Shown here in pieces: positions 11,485 through 24,049 of a DNA stretch of 64,000 bases. Position numbers and translations under genes: made by a program. The DNA comes from Allolobophora icterica (lineage: Eukaryota > Annelida > Clitellata > Crassiclitellata > Lumbricidae). The stretch is taken from assembly GCA_963556255.1 (NCBI GenBank), contig OY744604.1, forward strand, positions 24,654,099-24,718,098. Reading direction: 5' to 3'. The notes under the pieces are model-generated. The model was given only the letters and a program-made list of their open reading frames with translations. It ran no database searches and had not been told where the DNA came from. Each line of letters opens with the position of its first letter. Position 1 is the stretch's first letter.

Positions 11485-11740
11485 ACCTCAGGGTAGCACG
11501 GTCCGTACACTGGGACCCAGGGGCGTCTACACCATAGAAACCATGGAGCAAATGCTCCATCCAAAATATAAGGGGGGAAGATCTGTCAGTGTGTGTGCCA
11601 CCATTTTAAGGGGGGAAGGAACGGGAAGGGGGGGAAAAGAAGCGGAAAAGGGACGTTGCTCCACTGACTTAGGGGGGGATAGACGCCCCTGCTGGGACCT
11701 TAACTGGTGTGGCTCCCATTCGAACAGGCAGCGATAATTC
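11485..11740 (+). repeat. SINE-type repeat interrupted by a MITE
   Basis: The flanks (GGGTAGCACGGTCCGTACAC on the left, TTAACTGGTGTGGCTCCC on the right) join to give the sequence found uninterrupted at 2410-2455. Confidence 0.7.
11518..11691. mobile_element. hAT-type MITE, 174 bp, perfect TSD
   Basis: Perfect 12-bp terminal inverted repeats CAGGGGCGTCTA and TAGACGCCCCTG are flanked on both sides by the 8-bp duplication CTGGGACC (11510-11517 and 11692-11699). The interior is G-rich and noncoding. A related degraded copy lies at 1291-1428, and the empty site is represented at 2429-2436. An autonomous partner with CAGGGGCG ends would be a hAT transposon, but none is in the window. Confidence 0.93.
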
Positions 11741-11744
11741 ACTG

Positions 11745-12460
11745 AAGAATGACTATAGTCGACGTCATTCAGTCTCTATAGAAGAACATTGTGTATTTGC
11801 CCGCATTTAGTGACTGCACGAGAAAGGATTTGCGGTCGAGTCTTCAATCTCCAATCTATGGACGATGTATACGCAGACAGTTTTTGTCTCCGCAGAGGAG
11901 GAGCGTTTAGGTCTTTAGAGAGACCTTGAGCGTTAGTCACTGTTGGCGCTTCTACCGACTGACCAACGGTTTTCGCCGATCCCAGTAGAGTACAGCAAAT
12001 TGGAGGAGTCATGATAAATCTTCACCTCGTAATTTGCTGTATGCAGCTCATGCTAAATATATGTAAAATGTTAGTGACATAGAGGCAGCGTCCGGGGGAT
12101 TAGTCAACTGAAAAACCCTAACCTAAATTCCAGCCTATGTTGGCTCACAAATGTAATGTCCTTTCTCGGCGCTTCTTTAGGACTTGGGCCAATCAGATTG
12201 TGGGATCAGTTCACGTGACTATACTGGGATCGGCGAAAATGATTTACCAAACGACAGGCGACGTTTAGAAAAGCTGTAGCTGTGTGGAGTATATTATCCA
12301 AAGCTATCGCAATTCAGTGAGAAGATGAAGCTGATGGCGATGATCAATTGTGAGTGAAGGACTAACTCAAGTTCCTAACATTAAACGACATCGGCCCTGC
12401 TCATTCTTAAAGAGGAAAACAGGTGATAATGCAGAATCCCTTTTATTTTCACATCCAATC
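11745..12460. other. No recognised gene
   Basis: Mixed noncoding DNA. Short frames near 11776-12012 on the minus strand lack recognisable motifs. Confidence 0.35.
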
Positions 12461-12464
12461 TATA

Positions 12465-12735
12465 TTTTATCCTTCCACCCACTCCAACACTCTTCCTTCT
12501 GCTCCTTAACCTCCTCGTTCTTCTTTCTCATCCTCAATCTGCAATTACTCCTTTTTTTATCTTCCCCCTCCTTTTCACGGCTCCTCCCGCGTCGCCTCCT
12601 TCTGTCGCCTACCTGCTAGCCTACTCCTCCTTCCACGCATTTCCTTCTCTTTCTCCTCCTACTCTTCCTCATTCTTTCATTCCTCCTCCTCTCCCCTTCC
12701 TCCTATTCCCGTTCTTCTCGCTTCTCCTGCTATCG
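12465..12735. repeat. Polypyrimidine tract
   Basis: About 270 bases made almost only of C and T on the plus strand (CTCCTCCT, TTCCTTCT). Confidence 0.8.
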
Positions 12736-12844
12736 TCTTGTTATTCGTAAACTAACGGTCGGAAAAATTAAATAAAATTCTGACGCAGTTGAACCAACGT
12801 CAATGGATCAGCTGAATGTAATTCAACACACGGTTCATCGGTAG

Positions 12845-13350
12845 ACAGACAACCAGTCTAATGGATGGATGGAAGGACGGAATGTAGGAAGAAAAAAAGG
12901 AAGGAGGGAAAGAAGATTGGAAGCAACGAATAAATGCAGGAAGAAAACAAAGAATGAAGGAACGATGGAAGAGTGAGAGAAAGGAAAGACAACAAGGCAA
13001 TACTGAGGAGAAGAAAGGATAGATGGAAAAGAGGAAGGTAGGATCGATGGACATGAAGGAAGTAAGGAAAAAGAAAACCAGCAGGATGGATGGAAGTAAG
13101 GAAGAAACGAACGTAAGAATGAGAGAAGGAATGAAATATCGATAGATATGAGGTAGTAAAATGAGAAAAGAGAGACTCATGGACGGAATGAACGAAGAAT
13201 GGAAGAAATGAAATGACGAAATGAAAACAGGACGAGCGCCTGGACAGAAGGACAGACAAACGAGAGGAAAACAACTGAAGGACCGATCACCAGATGGACG
13301 GACGGATGAATGGACGAATCGATGGAACATAAGGACAAAAGAGTGGATGG
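12845..13350. repeat. Polypurine GGAAG/GGACG minisatellite
   Basis: About 500 bases dominated by GGAA, GGAT and GAAA units. It ends in GGACGGACGGATGAATGGAC, the motif that marks the higher-order unit at 10.6-11.1 kb. The leader AAAATTCTGACGCAG at 12774 also matches the leader of that array. Confidence 0.75.
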
Positions 13351-13499
13351 TTTCATCGTTGGACCCGCAGGGGAACCACCACCCCCTCCCCCCATCGTAT
13401 CTCAACACACGATGACAAACCATCTGTGTGCCACGAATATTTGCCCGGCAATTCATTTCGATCTTCTCTATATATTCATCTCCACGTTTTATAACAGTA

Positions 13500-14493
<994 letters not shown>

Positions 14494-14807
14494 AGTGCTT
14501 GATGCTGGGCATACGAATGATTGCGTTATGAGTTCTAGGAATTGCAATTATATCCTTGGGATTGAACGTCAACACTGACGAAGCCGGATAAGAATAGCGA
14601 CTGAGTCATGAGACGCTGAACCTTAGAAATTGCTGCAAACAGTGGACGCTGCAACTGGTGGCCATCTAGCGGCGTCTAGAGTGGGCTTCACGACTGATGC
14701 ATAAATTAGAAGCCTTGCTATATGTGACTCCGATGTTGATCGAATGATTAGGAATTCATTCGCTGTTTTTTTCACTTCTACGTTCAGTTTGAATATTGCA
14801 TTAACAA

Positions 14808-15353
14808 ATCGTAATCGTAATCGTAATCTCCAATTTTCTAAAGCGCCACTGTAAAGCTGAGCGCAAAGCACCAGCTTATTCACGAGCGCTGCGACGTATC
14901 CGAGGGGTTGTCCAGAAATCGATGTCCGTTGGTGGTCCGAGTCCGGTTGCCTGAAAGACCAAAGAGAGGCAGAGCAGCTGTTACGGAGGGTTTAGTTGAG
15001 GACGAGATAGCTTTCAAGGCAGAGGATCAGATGGATTAGGATAGGAAATCTTGAAGAGGTGAGTTTTCAATTTGGAGTGGAAAGCCTGTGGGGTGATGAG
15101 TAGAGGAGCCTGAGATAGATGACGATGAGTGAGTGGCGGTATTGGTGGAGGAACTGAGAAAATGCGGAATTCGGGAGGAAGTTCGTTCCAGAGTTGAGGT
15201 GCAGTGTGGGATATAGATCGGTTGGAGAACTTGAGGCGAGTAGTGACTGGGGGACGGGAGAGAGTGAGATGAACGGGTAGACCGGGGTGGCTGGATAGTG
15301 AAGAGTTCGCGAAGGTATTTTGGCTGGGAGCATTGTAGTGTGTTGTAGGTTAG
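14808..15353 (-). pseudogene. LINE family L-A, 3' fragment with (ATTACG)n tail
   Basis: Read on the minus strand: a polymerase C-terminal segment (SQPKYLRELFTIQPPRSTRSS, cut here to its recognisable core), then a region matching NSGTNFxxNSxxSxFLHQY, a 3' untranslated part, and a terminal ATTACG hexamer tail at 14808-14826. The same order is found in the longer copy at 49743-51180, and tail-only pieces occur near 18.66 and 30.3 kb. Frames are broken. The whole is a 5'-truncated retroelement of CR1/L2 character. Confidence 0.7.
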
Positions 15354-15435
15354 CGACAAGACTTCTCTTTCACAAATAACGGATTGATTGTATACTTTTT
15401 CTGTTGACATGTCCAACGAGTTAGAAGAATATAGC

Positions 15436-15925
<490 letters not shown>

Positions 15926-16143
15926 AATATTATTTGAATATTTAAACGTTTATATCTATACATATAATATCCAAATAGTGTCCGTCTGTCGGGGGACGCT
16001 ACGTCACAAACGGGTTCTGTTCTATTGTGAAACATAAACCGTTGTCTTGACGACGGCGATAACCAACGATACATATATGCCTATAATATGACGTCATAAT
16101 ATGACGGGCAAATACACTAGTAACTAAATATACTGCAAATGCA

Positions 16144-16290
16144 TATGTCTGTATGTATGTTTGTATGTATGGATGTATGTTTGCATGTATGTATGTATGT
16201 ATGTATGTATGTATGTTTGTTTGTTTGTTTGTTTGTTTGTTTGTTTGTATTCATGTGTGTACATTGTATGTATGTATGTATGTATAATTG
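16144..16290. repeat. (GTAT)n and (GTTT)n microsatellite
   Basis: GTAT tetranucleotides pass into GTTT and back. Confidence 0.9.
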
Positions 16291-16599
16291 TATATATGTA
16301 TGCCTTATTGTATAAATATATATATGTATTTGTACATGTATGTGTGTCTGTTCACATAAGTGTATTTATGTATGGAGGTATATATTCATTTGCTGTTGCA
16401 TGAAAAATATATGTATGTGTTAGTTATGTACATGTATGTGTGTCTGTTTGTGTATATACGTGTCCATAAGTGTATAATACAGTAACCCCTGCAGGGCTGG
16501 ATGAGTGAAGTCCGAAGGGTCAAAGGTCGATCGTAAGCAACCCCAAATAGCATTGACTCTGGCAGATCGACGAAGATTCTAGACATCCGACAACATCGA

Positions 16600-16830
16600 T
16601 TGTTTGTCTCTCGCTCTGTCTCTGTCCGTCTTTCTCTTTATGTCTCTGTCACTGTGTCTATCTCTGTCTGTCTCTCTGTCTGCCTGTCTAAGTCTCAATA
16701 TTTGTTTCTCTCTGATTCCGTCTATGTGTATGTCTGTGCCTGTCTCTATCTCTGTCTGTCTTCTCTGTCTTTCTCTGTCTTTCTGTATGTCTGCCTGCCT
16801 GTCTGTGCCCCTGTACCTTTCTCTGTCCAG
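16600..16830. repeat. TGTC-rich microsatellite
   Basis: Imperfect TGTC/TCTG repeats. Open frames on both strands here are repeat artefacts. Confidence 0.8.
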
Positions 16831-17048
16831 CTTCATCAGTCATAAATGATGGCAAAGGTTTTATTGCATTCTAGGACAATTTCCTCTTATAGCCTGCATG
16901 CATGTCTCTCCAACCATAAATTTACTATATTTGCATTTATTTTCTTTGGTAAACATTCGGTTTCCCCTGTGATCAACTCTAATCTAATCCAATTCCTTCT
17001 GATGTGATCTAAATCAGATTCCAATCTAATCCAGTCTTATATATATAT

Positions 17049-18418
17049 TAGGGTGTTTTTATGATGCACATGATTTTTTTAACTCAAAGATCTTTTAACG
17101 GCCAGGTCGAATTATCATGCCAATTAGCGTCTAAACGCCATATCCGAAATTAACTCGTGATAGCTGAACATTTAGGACTGGCGCAAGGCGACCGAAATTA
17201 GGAACCCGGTGACCTGTCTCGGTTTGGCCAAAATTTTAGACGTTACGATGTCTGTTCTTCGTGTTTTCGATCTTCAACATAATTATAGTAATGAATTAAG
17301 CTATTGTGGTTTTCTAGAAAAGACACCTGGTGCTACATCAATAGCATGGTATTTAACGCGAGTGGCTGTCTCCCTTGGTAAGAGTATGTGTTTGATCCCC
17401 GAATGAGTTTGTGCCAATCAGATAATGTCGTGGTTTCCGATCGGAGCTATCTGTCTACAACAATAATTCCCTCGCCCATGACGATATCGTGCAAGCATGG
17501 CGGTAGCGACGGAGGTTTCTCTGTTGGCAACATCATCTGAGGCAGAGGCGTCATCAAATCGCTCAGAAAGAGAACCAGAACCTTCAACGTCAGCTGGACC
17601 ACCAAAGCGGCGAAAGGGAACAATCTCTGTAGTTACCCGTGATGTTGCAGCAGCTCTAGATCGTACCAAAACCAGCAGCAGGAATGCCTCTCACATTTTC
17701 TCTGCTCTCGCTGCATCCAATCTATATGCAGCACCAGCTGGTGAGCTGATCATCAGTCCTTCTGCTATCCATCGAGCAAGGAAGGATAACCGTGCAGCCC
17801 TAGCAGCTGAGATTCGTGAATCTTTCGAGCCGAAGGTTCCCCTTACTATCCACTGGGACGGCAAGATCATGCCAGATTTTACAGAAACTGGACGAGTGTG
17901 CGTTCATCGTCTTCCAATAATGGTATCTGCTAAGGATGTGACCAAACTATTGGCCATCCCCAAACTCCAATCCGGGACTGCTGCCTTCACGGCAGATGCG
18001 TGTTTGGCCGAGATCAGAAGTTGGGGATTGGAAGACAGAATCGTGGCCATGTGTTTCGACACAACGGCGAGTAACACGGGTTGCAAGGGCGGCGTATGCA
18101 TCAAGCTGGAAAAGGGAATTAGGAAAAGACCTCTTGAACCTTGTCTGTCGACATCATGTTTCTGAAATTGTTCTGGAAAAGGTATTTTCACTGCATGATT
18201 CTGTAAGGTCTCCAAAATTGGAACTCTTCAGTCATTTCCGTGACTTCTGGCCGCAAATCGATCAGACCAAGTATCGCACAGTAATGGAGGATAAAGACGC
18301 AGCACAAAGAGTCAAAGAAATTCGAGAGAATGTCATCACCTTCGCACAGCAGCAACTGAATGCTGAATACCACAGAGACGACTACGAAGAGCTACTAGAA
18401 CTAACAGTCATTTTCCTA
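17049..18418 (+). mobile_element. hAT-like transposon copy A, left part
   Basis: Begins TAGGGTGTTTTTATG after the octamer ATATATAT (17041-17048). It matches copy B (27278-29674) base for base with few differences until 18418, where homology stops at ..TTTTCCTA. Homology to copy B resumes at 39829, and the element ends ACACCCTA at 40848 followed by ATATATAT. The left and right parts together are about 2390 bp, against 2397 bp for copy B. They are therefore one insertion split by the block at 18419-39826. About 450 bases of noncoding leader precede the transposase ATG. Confidence 0.93.
17497..18418 (+). pseudogene. hAT-like transposase, N-terminal half (copy A)
   Basis: ATG at 17497 opens a frame with a Ser/Glu-rich, low-complexity N-terminus. 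It is followed by TIHWDGK (17845-17865), a plausible first catalytic Asp block, and then CFDTTASNTG with the second Asp. Next comes CRHH, resembling the C..H of hAT transposases. The frame is lost near 18113, where one extra base is present relative to copy B, and continues in another frame to 18418. The rest of the protein is at 39829-40605. The 8-bp target duplication and TAGGG ends favour a divergent hAT-like family; the exact family name is not known to me. Confidence 0.8.
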
Positions 18419-18662
18419 CACTGTAAGAAGTTGCAGTTTTTTTAATGTATTTGGCAGTATTATTTGAATGTTAGTAACCGTAATATGATGACTGGCATTC
18501 AATTACGGTTTCCTACTGTAATCCACCAAAAATCTTTCATGGTTCTTGTACTCACGGTACTTGACCGTAAAATTAGGCTATATGAGGCAAAAATCTCCGG
18601 TTGAAATTGCAAAACTATAGCAGAACTATAGCTTAGCGGTGTCGTCTTGCACCATGTCAGCT

Positions 18663-18795
18663 ACGCAGACACCGTAATCGTAATGTCCAAACGTCTAAAG
18701 CGCCGCTCGAAAGCCAAGCGCAGGGCAACAACTTATTCTCGAGCGCCTTTTCAAATCCGAGAGGTTTCCAAAGATTAATCAACAGGAGGACCGAG
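18663..18795 (-). repeat. LINE family L-A tail fragment
   Basis: CGTAATCGTAATG, then GCGCCGCTCGAAAG, AAGCGCAGGGC and TTATTCTCGAGCG match the 3' region of the elements at 14.8 and 49.7 kb. Confidence 0.6.
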
Positions 18796-18957
18796 TCCAG
18801 CTTCCGAGATGTGCAGCGACACAGATAATAAGACAGGTATGGGATCACTGTCAGGCAGACAGATAAATATTTAGATATGTAAAATATAAAAGGTAGACGC
18901 TGCATTGACACAAGTAAAGAGCTGATTATTAGACTGTTAATAACCGTTCCGTTGAGT

Positions 18958-19042
18958 TGTCATGTTTAGCTCAAGTGGTTAGCGCGTTTCGAAGGTCTAC
19001 TTTTGTAGGAAAAAAACCCAGTTCGATTCCCGAACATGGATA
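18958..19042 (+). repeat. tRNA-like sequence
   Basis: TTAGCTCAAGTGGTTAGCGC fits a polymerase III A box and AGTTCGATTCCC a B box, spaced as in tRNA. The anticodon arm is expanded and poorly paired, so this is a tRNA pseudogene or SINE head. Confidence 0.6.
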
Positions 19043-19213
19043 TTTTTTTAAATATTTTTTAACAATGCTGAAATTGTTGATATTAACAGGTTATTATTAT
19101 ACTTTGTCCTTAAACATACTTCTTCAACGTTAATATTAACTGTTAATATTAATAAAAAAAATAATATTGCAGAATGTAGGCTAATTAAATATTTTGCAAA
19201 CTTAAAATCCAAA

Positions 19214-19288
19214 GTGGCTTGAGGTGGATTCGAACCTGCTACCCTCCGATTACAAGGCAACGGCCTTCACCACTACACCAACGCTACA
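19214..19288 (-). repeat. tRNA-like core of array unit 1
   Basis: The minus strand has TGGTGTAGTGGTGAAGGC (A-box region), CCTTGTAATCGG (an anticodon-loop region like threonine TGT) and GGTTCGAATCC (B box). Stems are only partly paired, so a working tRNA is unlikely, but the two promoter boxes are well kept. Equivalent cores lie at 19681, 20147, 20614 and 21080. Confidence 0.65.
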
Positions 19289-19680
19289 TCTTGTATTTAC
19301 ATATCGACCATCTAGTTATAAAATGATTTTAAAAAATAATTAAACATTTAGTCTATTATTCAATTTTGGCTACAAGTTAAAATAAACTTAGGAAATTATT
19401 ATTACAAGCTCAACTTTCTCAGTAGCCAGACATTGCAAAGACATGCCCATTTATACGGTTGCTGGTCATGTAACATTTGACCACAAATTCTCTACAAATG
19501 CAAACGCCTAAATCGACACGCAGTCAGATAGAAAAAACATTAAGCCTACACACAATACAAACTACTGTTTGTATGAACACAAACATCTTCGTATCAGGAT
19601 AAGATATAACTGTTAATATTAATTTAAAAAAAATAATATTGCAGAATGTAATTAAATATTTTGCAAACTTAAAATCCAAA

Positions 19681-19755
19681 GTGGCATGAGGTGGATTCGA
19701 ACCTGCTACCCTCCGATTACAAGGCAACGGCCTTCACCACTACACCACCACTACA
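19681..19755 (-). repeat. tRNA-like core of array unit 2
   Basis: Same boxes as unit 1, with the CATGAGG variant. Confidence 0.65.
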
Positions 19756-20146
19756 TCTTATGCTTACATATCGACCATCTAGTTATAAAATGATTTTAAA
19801 AAATAATTAAACATTTTGTCTATTATTCAATTTTTGCTACAAGTTAAAATAAACTTAGGAAATTATTATTACAAGCTCAACTTTCTCAGTAGCCAGACAT
19901 TGCAAAGACATGCCCATTTATACGGTTGCTGGTCATGTAACATTTGACCACAAATTCTCTACAAATGCAAACGCCTAAATCGACACGCAATCAGATAGAA
20001 AAACATTAAGCCTACACACAATACAAACTACTGCTTGTATGAACACAAACATCTTCGTATCAGGATAAGATATAACTGTTAATATTAATTTAAAAAAAAG
20101 AATATTGCAGAATGTAATTAAATATTTTGCAAACTTAAAATCCAAA

Positions 20147-20221
20147 GTAGCTTGAGGTGGATTCGAACCTGCTACCCTCCGATTACAAGGCAACGGCCTT
20201 CACCACTACACCACCACTACA
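20147..20221 (-). repeat. tRNA-like core of array unit 3
   Basis: Same boxes, with the GTAGCTTGAGG variant. Confidence 0.65.
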
Positions 20222-20613
20222 TCTTATGCTTACATATCGACCATCTAGTTATAAAATGATTTTAAAAAATAATTAAACATTTTGTCTGTTATTCAATTTT
20301 TGCTACAAGTTAAAATAAACTTAGGAAATTATTATTACAAGCTCAACTTTCTCAGTAGCCAGACATTGCAAAGACATGCCCATTTATACGGTTGCTGGTC
20401 ATGTAACATTTGACCACAAATTCTCTACAAATGCAAACGCCTAAATCGACACGCAATCAGATAGAAAAAACATTAAGCCTACACACAATACAAACTACTG
20501 TTTGTATGAACACAAACATCTTCGTATCAGGATAAGATATAACTGTTAATATTAATTTAAAAAAAATAATATTGCAGAATGTAATTAAATATTTTGCAAA
20601 CTTAAAATCCAAA

Positions 20614-20688
20614 GTGGCATGAGGTGGATTCGAACCTGCTACCCTCCGATTACAAGGCAACGGCCTTCACCACTACACCACCACTACA
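20614..20688 (-). repeat. tRNA-like core of array unit 4
   Basis: Same boxes, with the CATGAGG variant shared with unit 2. Confidence 0.65.
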
Positions 20689-21079
20689 TCTTATGCTTAC
20701 ATATCGACCATCTAGTTATAAAATGATTTTAAAAAATAATTAAACATTTTGTCTATTATTCAATTTTGGCTACAAGTTAAAATAAACTTAGGAAATTATT
20801 ATTACAAGCTCAACTTTCTCAGTAGCCAGACATTGCAAAGACATGCCCATTTATACGGTTGCTGGTCATGTAACATTTGACCACAAATTCTCTACAAATG
20901 CAAACGCCTAAATCGACACGCAATCAGATAGAAAAACATTAAGCCTACACACAATACAAACTACTGCTTGTATGAACACAAACATCTTCGTATCAGGATA
21001 AGATATAACTGTTAATATTAATTTTAAAAAAAGAATATTGCAGAATGTAATTAAATATTTTGCAAACTTAAAATCCAAA

Positions 21080-21154
21080 GTAGCTTGAGGTGGATTCGAA
21101 CCTGCGACCCTCCGATTACAAGGCAACGGCCTTCACCACTACACCACCACTACA
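21080..21154 (-). repeat. tRNA-like core of array unit 5
   Basis: Same boxes, with the variant shared with unit 3 and CCTGCGACC in place of CCTGCTACC. Confidence 0.65.
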
Positions 21155-21529
21155 TCTTATGCTTACATATCGACCATCTAGTTATAAAATGATTTAAAAA
21201 AATAATTAAACATTCTGTCTATTATTCAATTTTTGCTACAAGTTAAAATAAACTTAGGAAATTATTATTACAAGCTCAACTTTCTCAGTAGCCAGACATG
21301 CCCATTTATACGGTTGCTGGTCATGTAGGCTAACATTTGACCACAAATTCTCTACAAATGCAAACGCCTAAATCGACACGCAATCAGATAGAAAAACATT
21401 AAGCCTACACACAATACAAACAGTAGGCTAATGAACACAAACATCTTAGTATCAGGATAAGATATGGAGCACGTTGAGACAAGTTATGGATTATATAAGT
21501 TCTTTATCATGCTGTGCATGTGAGTCCTC

Positions 21530-21600
21530 TGTGGTGGATTGGATTAACTGTGCGGTGTGTGAGCTCACGGTCAGAGGTTCAAATCCGGAGCACGACATAT
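21530..21600 (+). repeat. tRNA-like sequence
   Basis: GTGTGAGCTCACGG is followed by AGGTTCAAATCCGG, a good B box. The A box is weak. Probably another SINE head or tRNA pseudogene. Confidence 0.45.
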
Positions 21601-22938
21601 TTTATTTTGTGTAACAAAATCGTAAGCATTAAATGGCTTTTTAGCATTTTAACATTTTTAACATAACAAATTAATATGTTACTTTATTTCTGGGGGCGGG
21701 GGTATTTACGATACTAATTTACGTTAACATGTAAATGTGAATGTTATAGGCCTACGCTTTGATAGTGACGGCGGTGTAGGCCGTTATAACTTATATAAGA
21801 GGTCGTTGTGTAGGCCCTACTGCATTGTTCGATGCAGTTTACTAGCCTAATTAAACATGTTCGCCAGTAAGTATTCGTTTATTGCAAATAGTAGTTTGAC
21901 ATACCGCAAACCATTAGGGCCTTCAATCAAAAACGTGTAGGCCTATATATTTAAGTTATCATGCTGTGCATATATGTTAAAACTTCTGTAACCGCTGAAA
22001 TTTACTATCTATCCATCCTGCACTAATTATCTGTGTGCATTCTCTGACAACTCTTAAGATGATGAGTGAGGTTCCGTCCAACGTTGCTGTTTTGACGCGT
22101 AGGCCTATACGTGCTATTCCCATGTATTTCAAATCCGACTTAAAACTGAACCATAGGCCTACCAACACATTCTAATACATTTGGATTAGTCGATTGACGA
22201 AGCTTTGTCCATACAGATTTTCGCACTGAATAAATAACTTTGTTGTTACTTCTGTTTGAATGGATTGACTGGATTTCACTCCACGGAACGCTGTTTGGTT
22301 GAACTCCAAAGACGTGTACTTGTAATTCGTGGCCAGTGCGGAGGCAGCTTCATCATAAACAAACCGGGCATTTAGATAGGTTATTTAGGTATTTAAGTGG
22401 ATTTATGACAATCCACTTAGTTAAGAAGTCGAAGGCGACGGTTATATTCCTGAATTAATATTTTTGCTCGCTTCCTTACTTATTTACCTCATCACTGGCT
22501 TGAAGTTGTGACCCACTGGCTTGAAGTTGTGACCCACATCTTAGTCAGCCAAGATGGATGATGGCGGATTAGATATGTTCATTTTCTTTTAAAACTGATG
22601 CATCGCAAATGATGAAGAAATAATTTAAATCAGAGAAAAATTAAAATGCGCAGTACGCGAAAATAATTTCTGCCTTCGTCAACGGCTTTTGTTGTCATAA
22701 AAATGTCGTTAAACTCTGCATCCATGCGCAGAAGATGTGACATGTGATTGCGAGGCATTTTCAGCAACACATTGGATCGTCAGAAACTTATCCACGGTTT
22801 TTACAGAGACTCAAATTCCGTAAAACTATGTCTGCCATCACGCTTGAGTCAGGTATGTGAAACTAAGATAATAAATGCGTAAATTCCAATCTTTGCACAG
22901 GCTTCAGCAAAGGATTTGTTTCACATTGGAACGTGTTT
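21601..22938. other. Noncoding DNA with clustered TAGGCCTA
   Basis: No gene. The octamer TAGGCCTA occurs four times between 21748 and 22153. A perfect 22-base tandem duplication (ACTGGCTTGAAG..) sits near 22495, and a 9-bp hairpin AAGTGGATT/AATCCACTT near 22396. Confidence 0.5.
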
Positions 22939-23005
22939 ACTGATTTTGGGTAATTCGGTGGGCTAACATGCAATATGTTAGCCCACCGAATTACCCAAAA
23001 TCAGT
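22939..23005. repeat. Perfect inverted repeat, 31-bp arms, 5-base loop
   Basis: The left arm 22939-22969 (ACTGATTTTGGGTAATTCGG and on) is the exact reverse complement of the right arm 22975-23005, around loop GCAAT. The next bases outward do not pair, so the arms end sharply. It could be a short fold-back transposon remnant, a hairpin RNA source or a recent repair product. Confidence 0.97.
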
Positions 23006-23092
23006 CCTTATTTCCCTGGCTGGCCATTATTCTGGTAGGTAACCAGATTGGTTTTCTTTGTTCCTAACTGGGACTAGAACTTTTCTTGTGTG

Positions 23093-23215
23093 GCATGGTA
23101 GCTGAATGGATAGAGCACTCGGCCTGTAACGCGGGGAGGACGGGTTCGAGCCTACACTGGGGCAGTCATATGGTCGTGTGTGCAGTCATATGGTCGTGTG
23201 TGCACACAGAAGTGC
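23093..23215 (+). repeat. tRNA-derived SINE head
   Basis: GGCATGGTAGCTGAATGGAT, GAGCACTCGGCCTGTAACGC and GGGTTCGAGCC form a well-preserved tRNA-like head. Downstream is a 20-base tandem duplication (GCAGTCATATGGTCGTGTGT twice). Confidence 0.75.
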
Positions 23216-24049
23216 ACTTCTGAACCTAAGAAGAAGGTCGATATATCAAATGTATCTGTATTGTTTTGTATTGGTCTGTTGGACCTAAATTTGGAAACTC
23301 TGTCCCTGCTCAATCACTTCTTTCATTTCATTATCAATTTCAAAGTAGTTACCTAAAGTTTTCAAATGTATTGCTTATGCAAAATTAGATTGTCTAATTG
23401 GCTGCCTCTCTTCTTAATCTTTTAGAGGTTGCTAATTGTTGTTGTTATTATTATTGCAAGAGAGAATTGTTGGGCAAGGTATTTGGTAACTGGTCAACAG
23501 AATCACTCAAACCCCTACACATTTCTTTCCAAACAGGAAACGATGTTCAACAAAAAGCAATCAACTATTGCTTTCACTGGATCAGCAATTCAAGGAGCAA
23601 TGCTGAAACTTTGTCCCTGCTGCCTGCACCTGACACCTTAGACCAGTATTTGAAGGTAAGCATGGTGTTTTGCATTAAGCAAACAATACTGAGCTACTAT
23701 GATGCTTTAGAGTGGTGAATGTTTTCTCACTGTTTATGCTGCACCAATGCAATGGAAGACCCCACACAAATTTATAATTACAGCAAAGCCACTGCACCTA
23801 TTCAAGGACATCACCTTTGAACGTGTCAAGGCTTATACGTGGTGTTGCAGGTGGACTTCGTGTGTACCACCATGGAGCAATACTCCCATCGCTTGCTGCA
23901 ATTTGCCTATTCTCGAGTTGCAACGCTGCTTATGTTGATGCTGTAGCCATTAGGCCACTGATCTGAGTAGCGCTATATATAAGTGTTCGGTTACAATTAG
24001 AGTTACAAAATTTTTTGGCTCACATTGACGACTGCACTCTTTCCTTTCT
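23216..24049. other. Unassigned DNA with a 106-codon frame
   Basis: An open frame at 23398-23718 has no recognisable domain and no supported ATG context. The segment 23740-23940 is likewise unassigned. It could be part of an older repeat. Confidence 0.35.

Larger units (their letters stand above)
19138..21472. repeat. 466-bp tandem array, five units, with 933-bp two-unit periodicity
   Basis: Five tandem units are spaced 467, 466, 467 and 466 bases, measured at the tRNA-like core. Units 2 and 4 share small variants (GTGGCATGAGG, TACTGTTTG), and units 3 and 5 share others (GTAGCTTGAGG, TACTGCTTG). The array therefore grew by doubling a two-unit block. Each unit contains a 75-base minus-strand tRNA-like core, an AT-rich spacer and a stretch with CAGTAGCCAGACATTGC. 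The first unit is diverged on its left side and the last is degraded on its right. Confidence 0.95.

Noticed and set aside
12800..13456. 218-codon minus-strand frame rich in F, S and H
   Set aside because: Translation of the complement of a purine-rich minisatellite with no domain.
19048..21126. Five minus-strand frames beginning MPCNRRVAGSNPP
   Set aside because: The frames read through the tRNA-like core of a tandem repeat. Conservation is explained by the DNA repeat, not by protein.
19214..21154. Functional tRNA-Thr gene cluster
   Set aside because: The cores keep A and B boxes and a TGT-like loop, but acceptor, anticodon and T stems do not pair properly.
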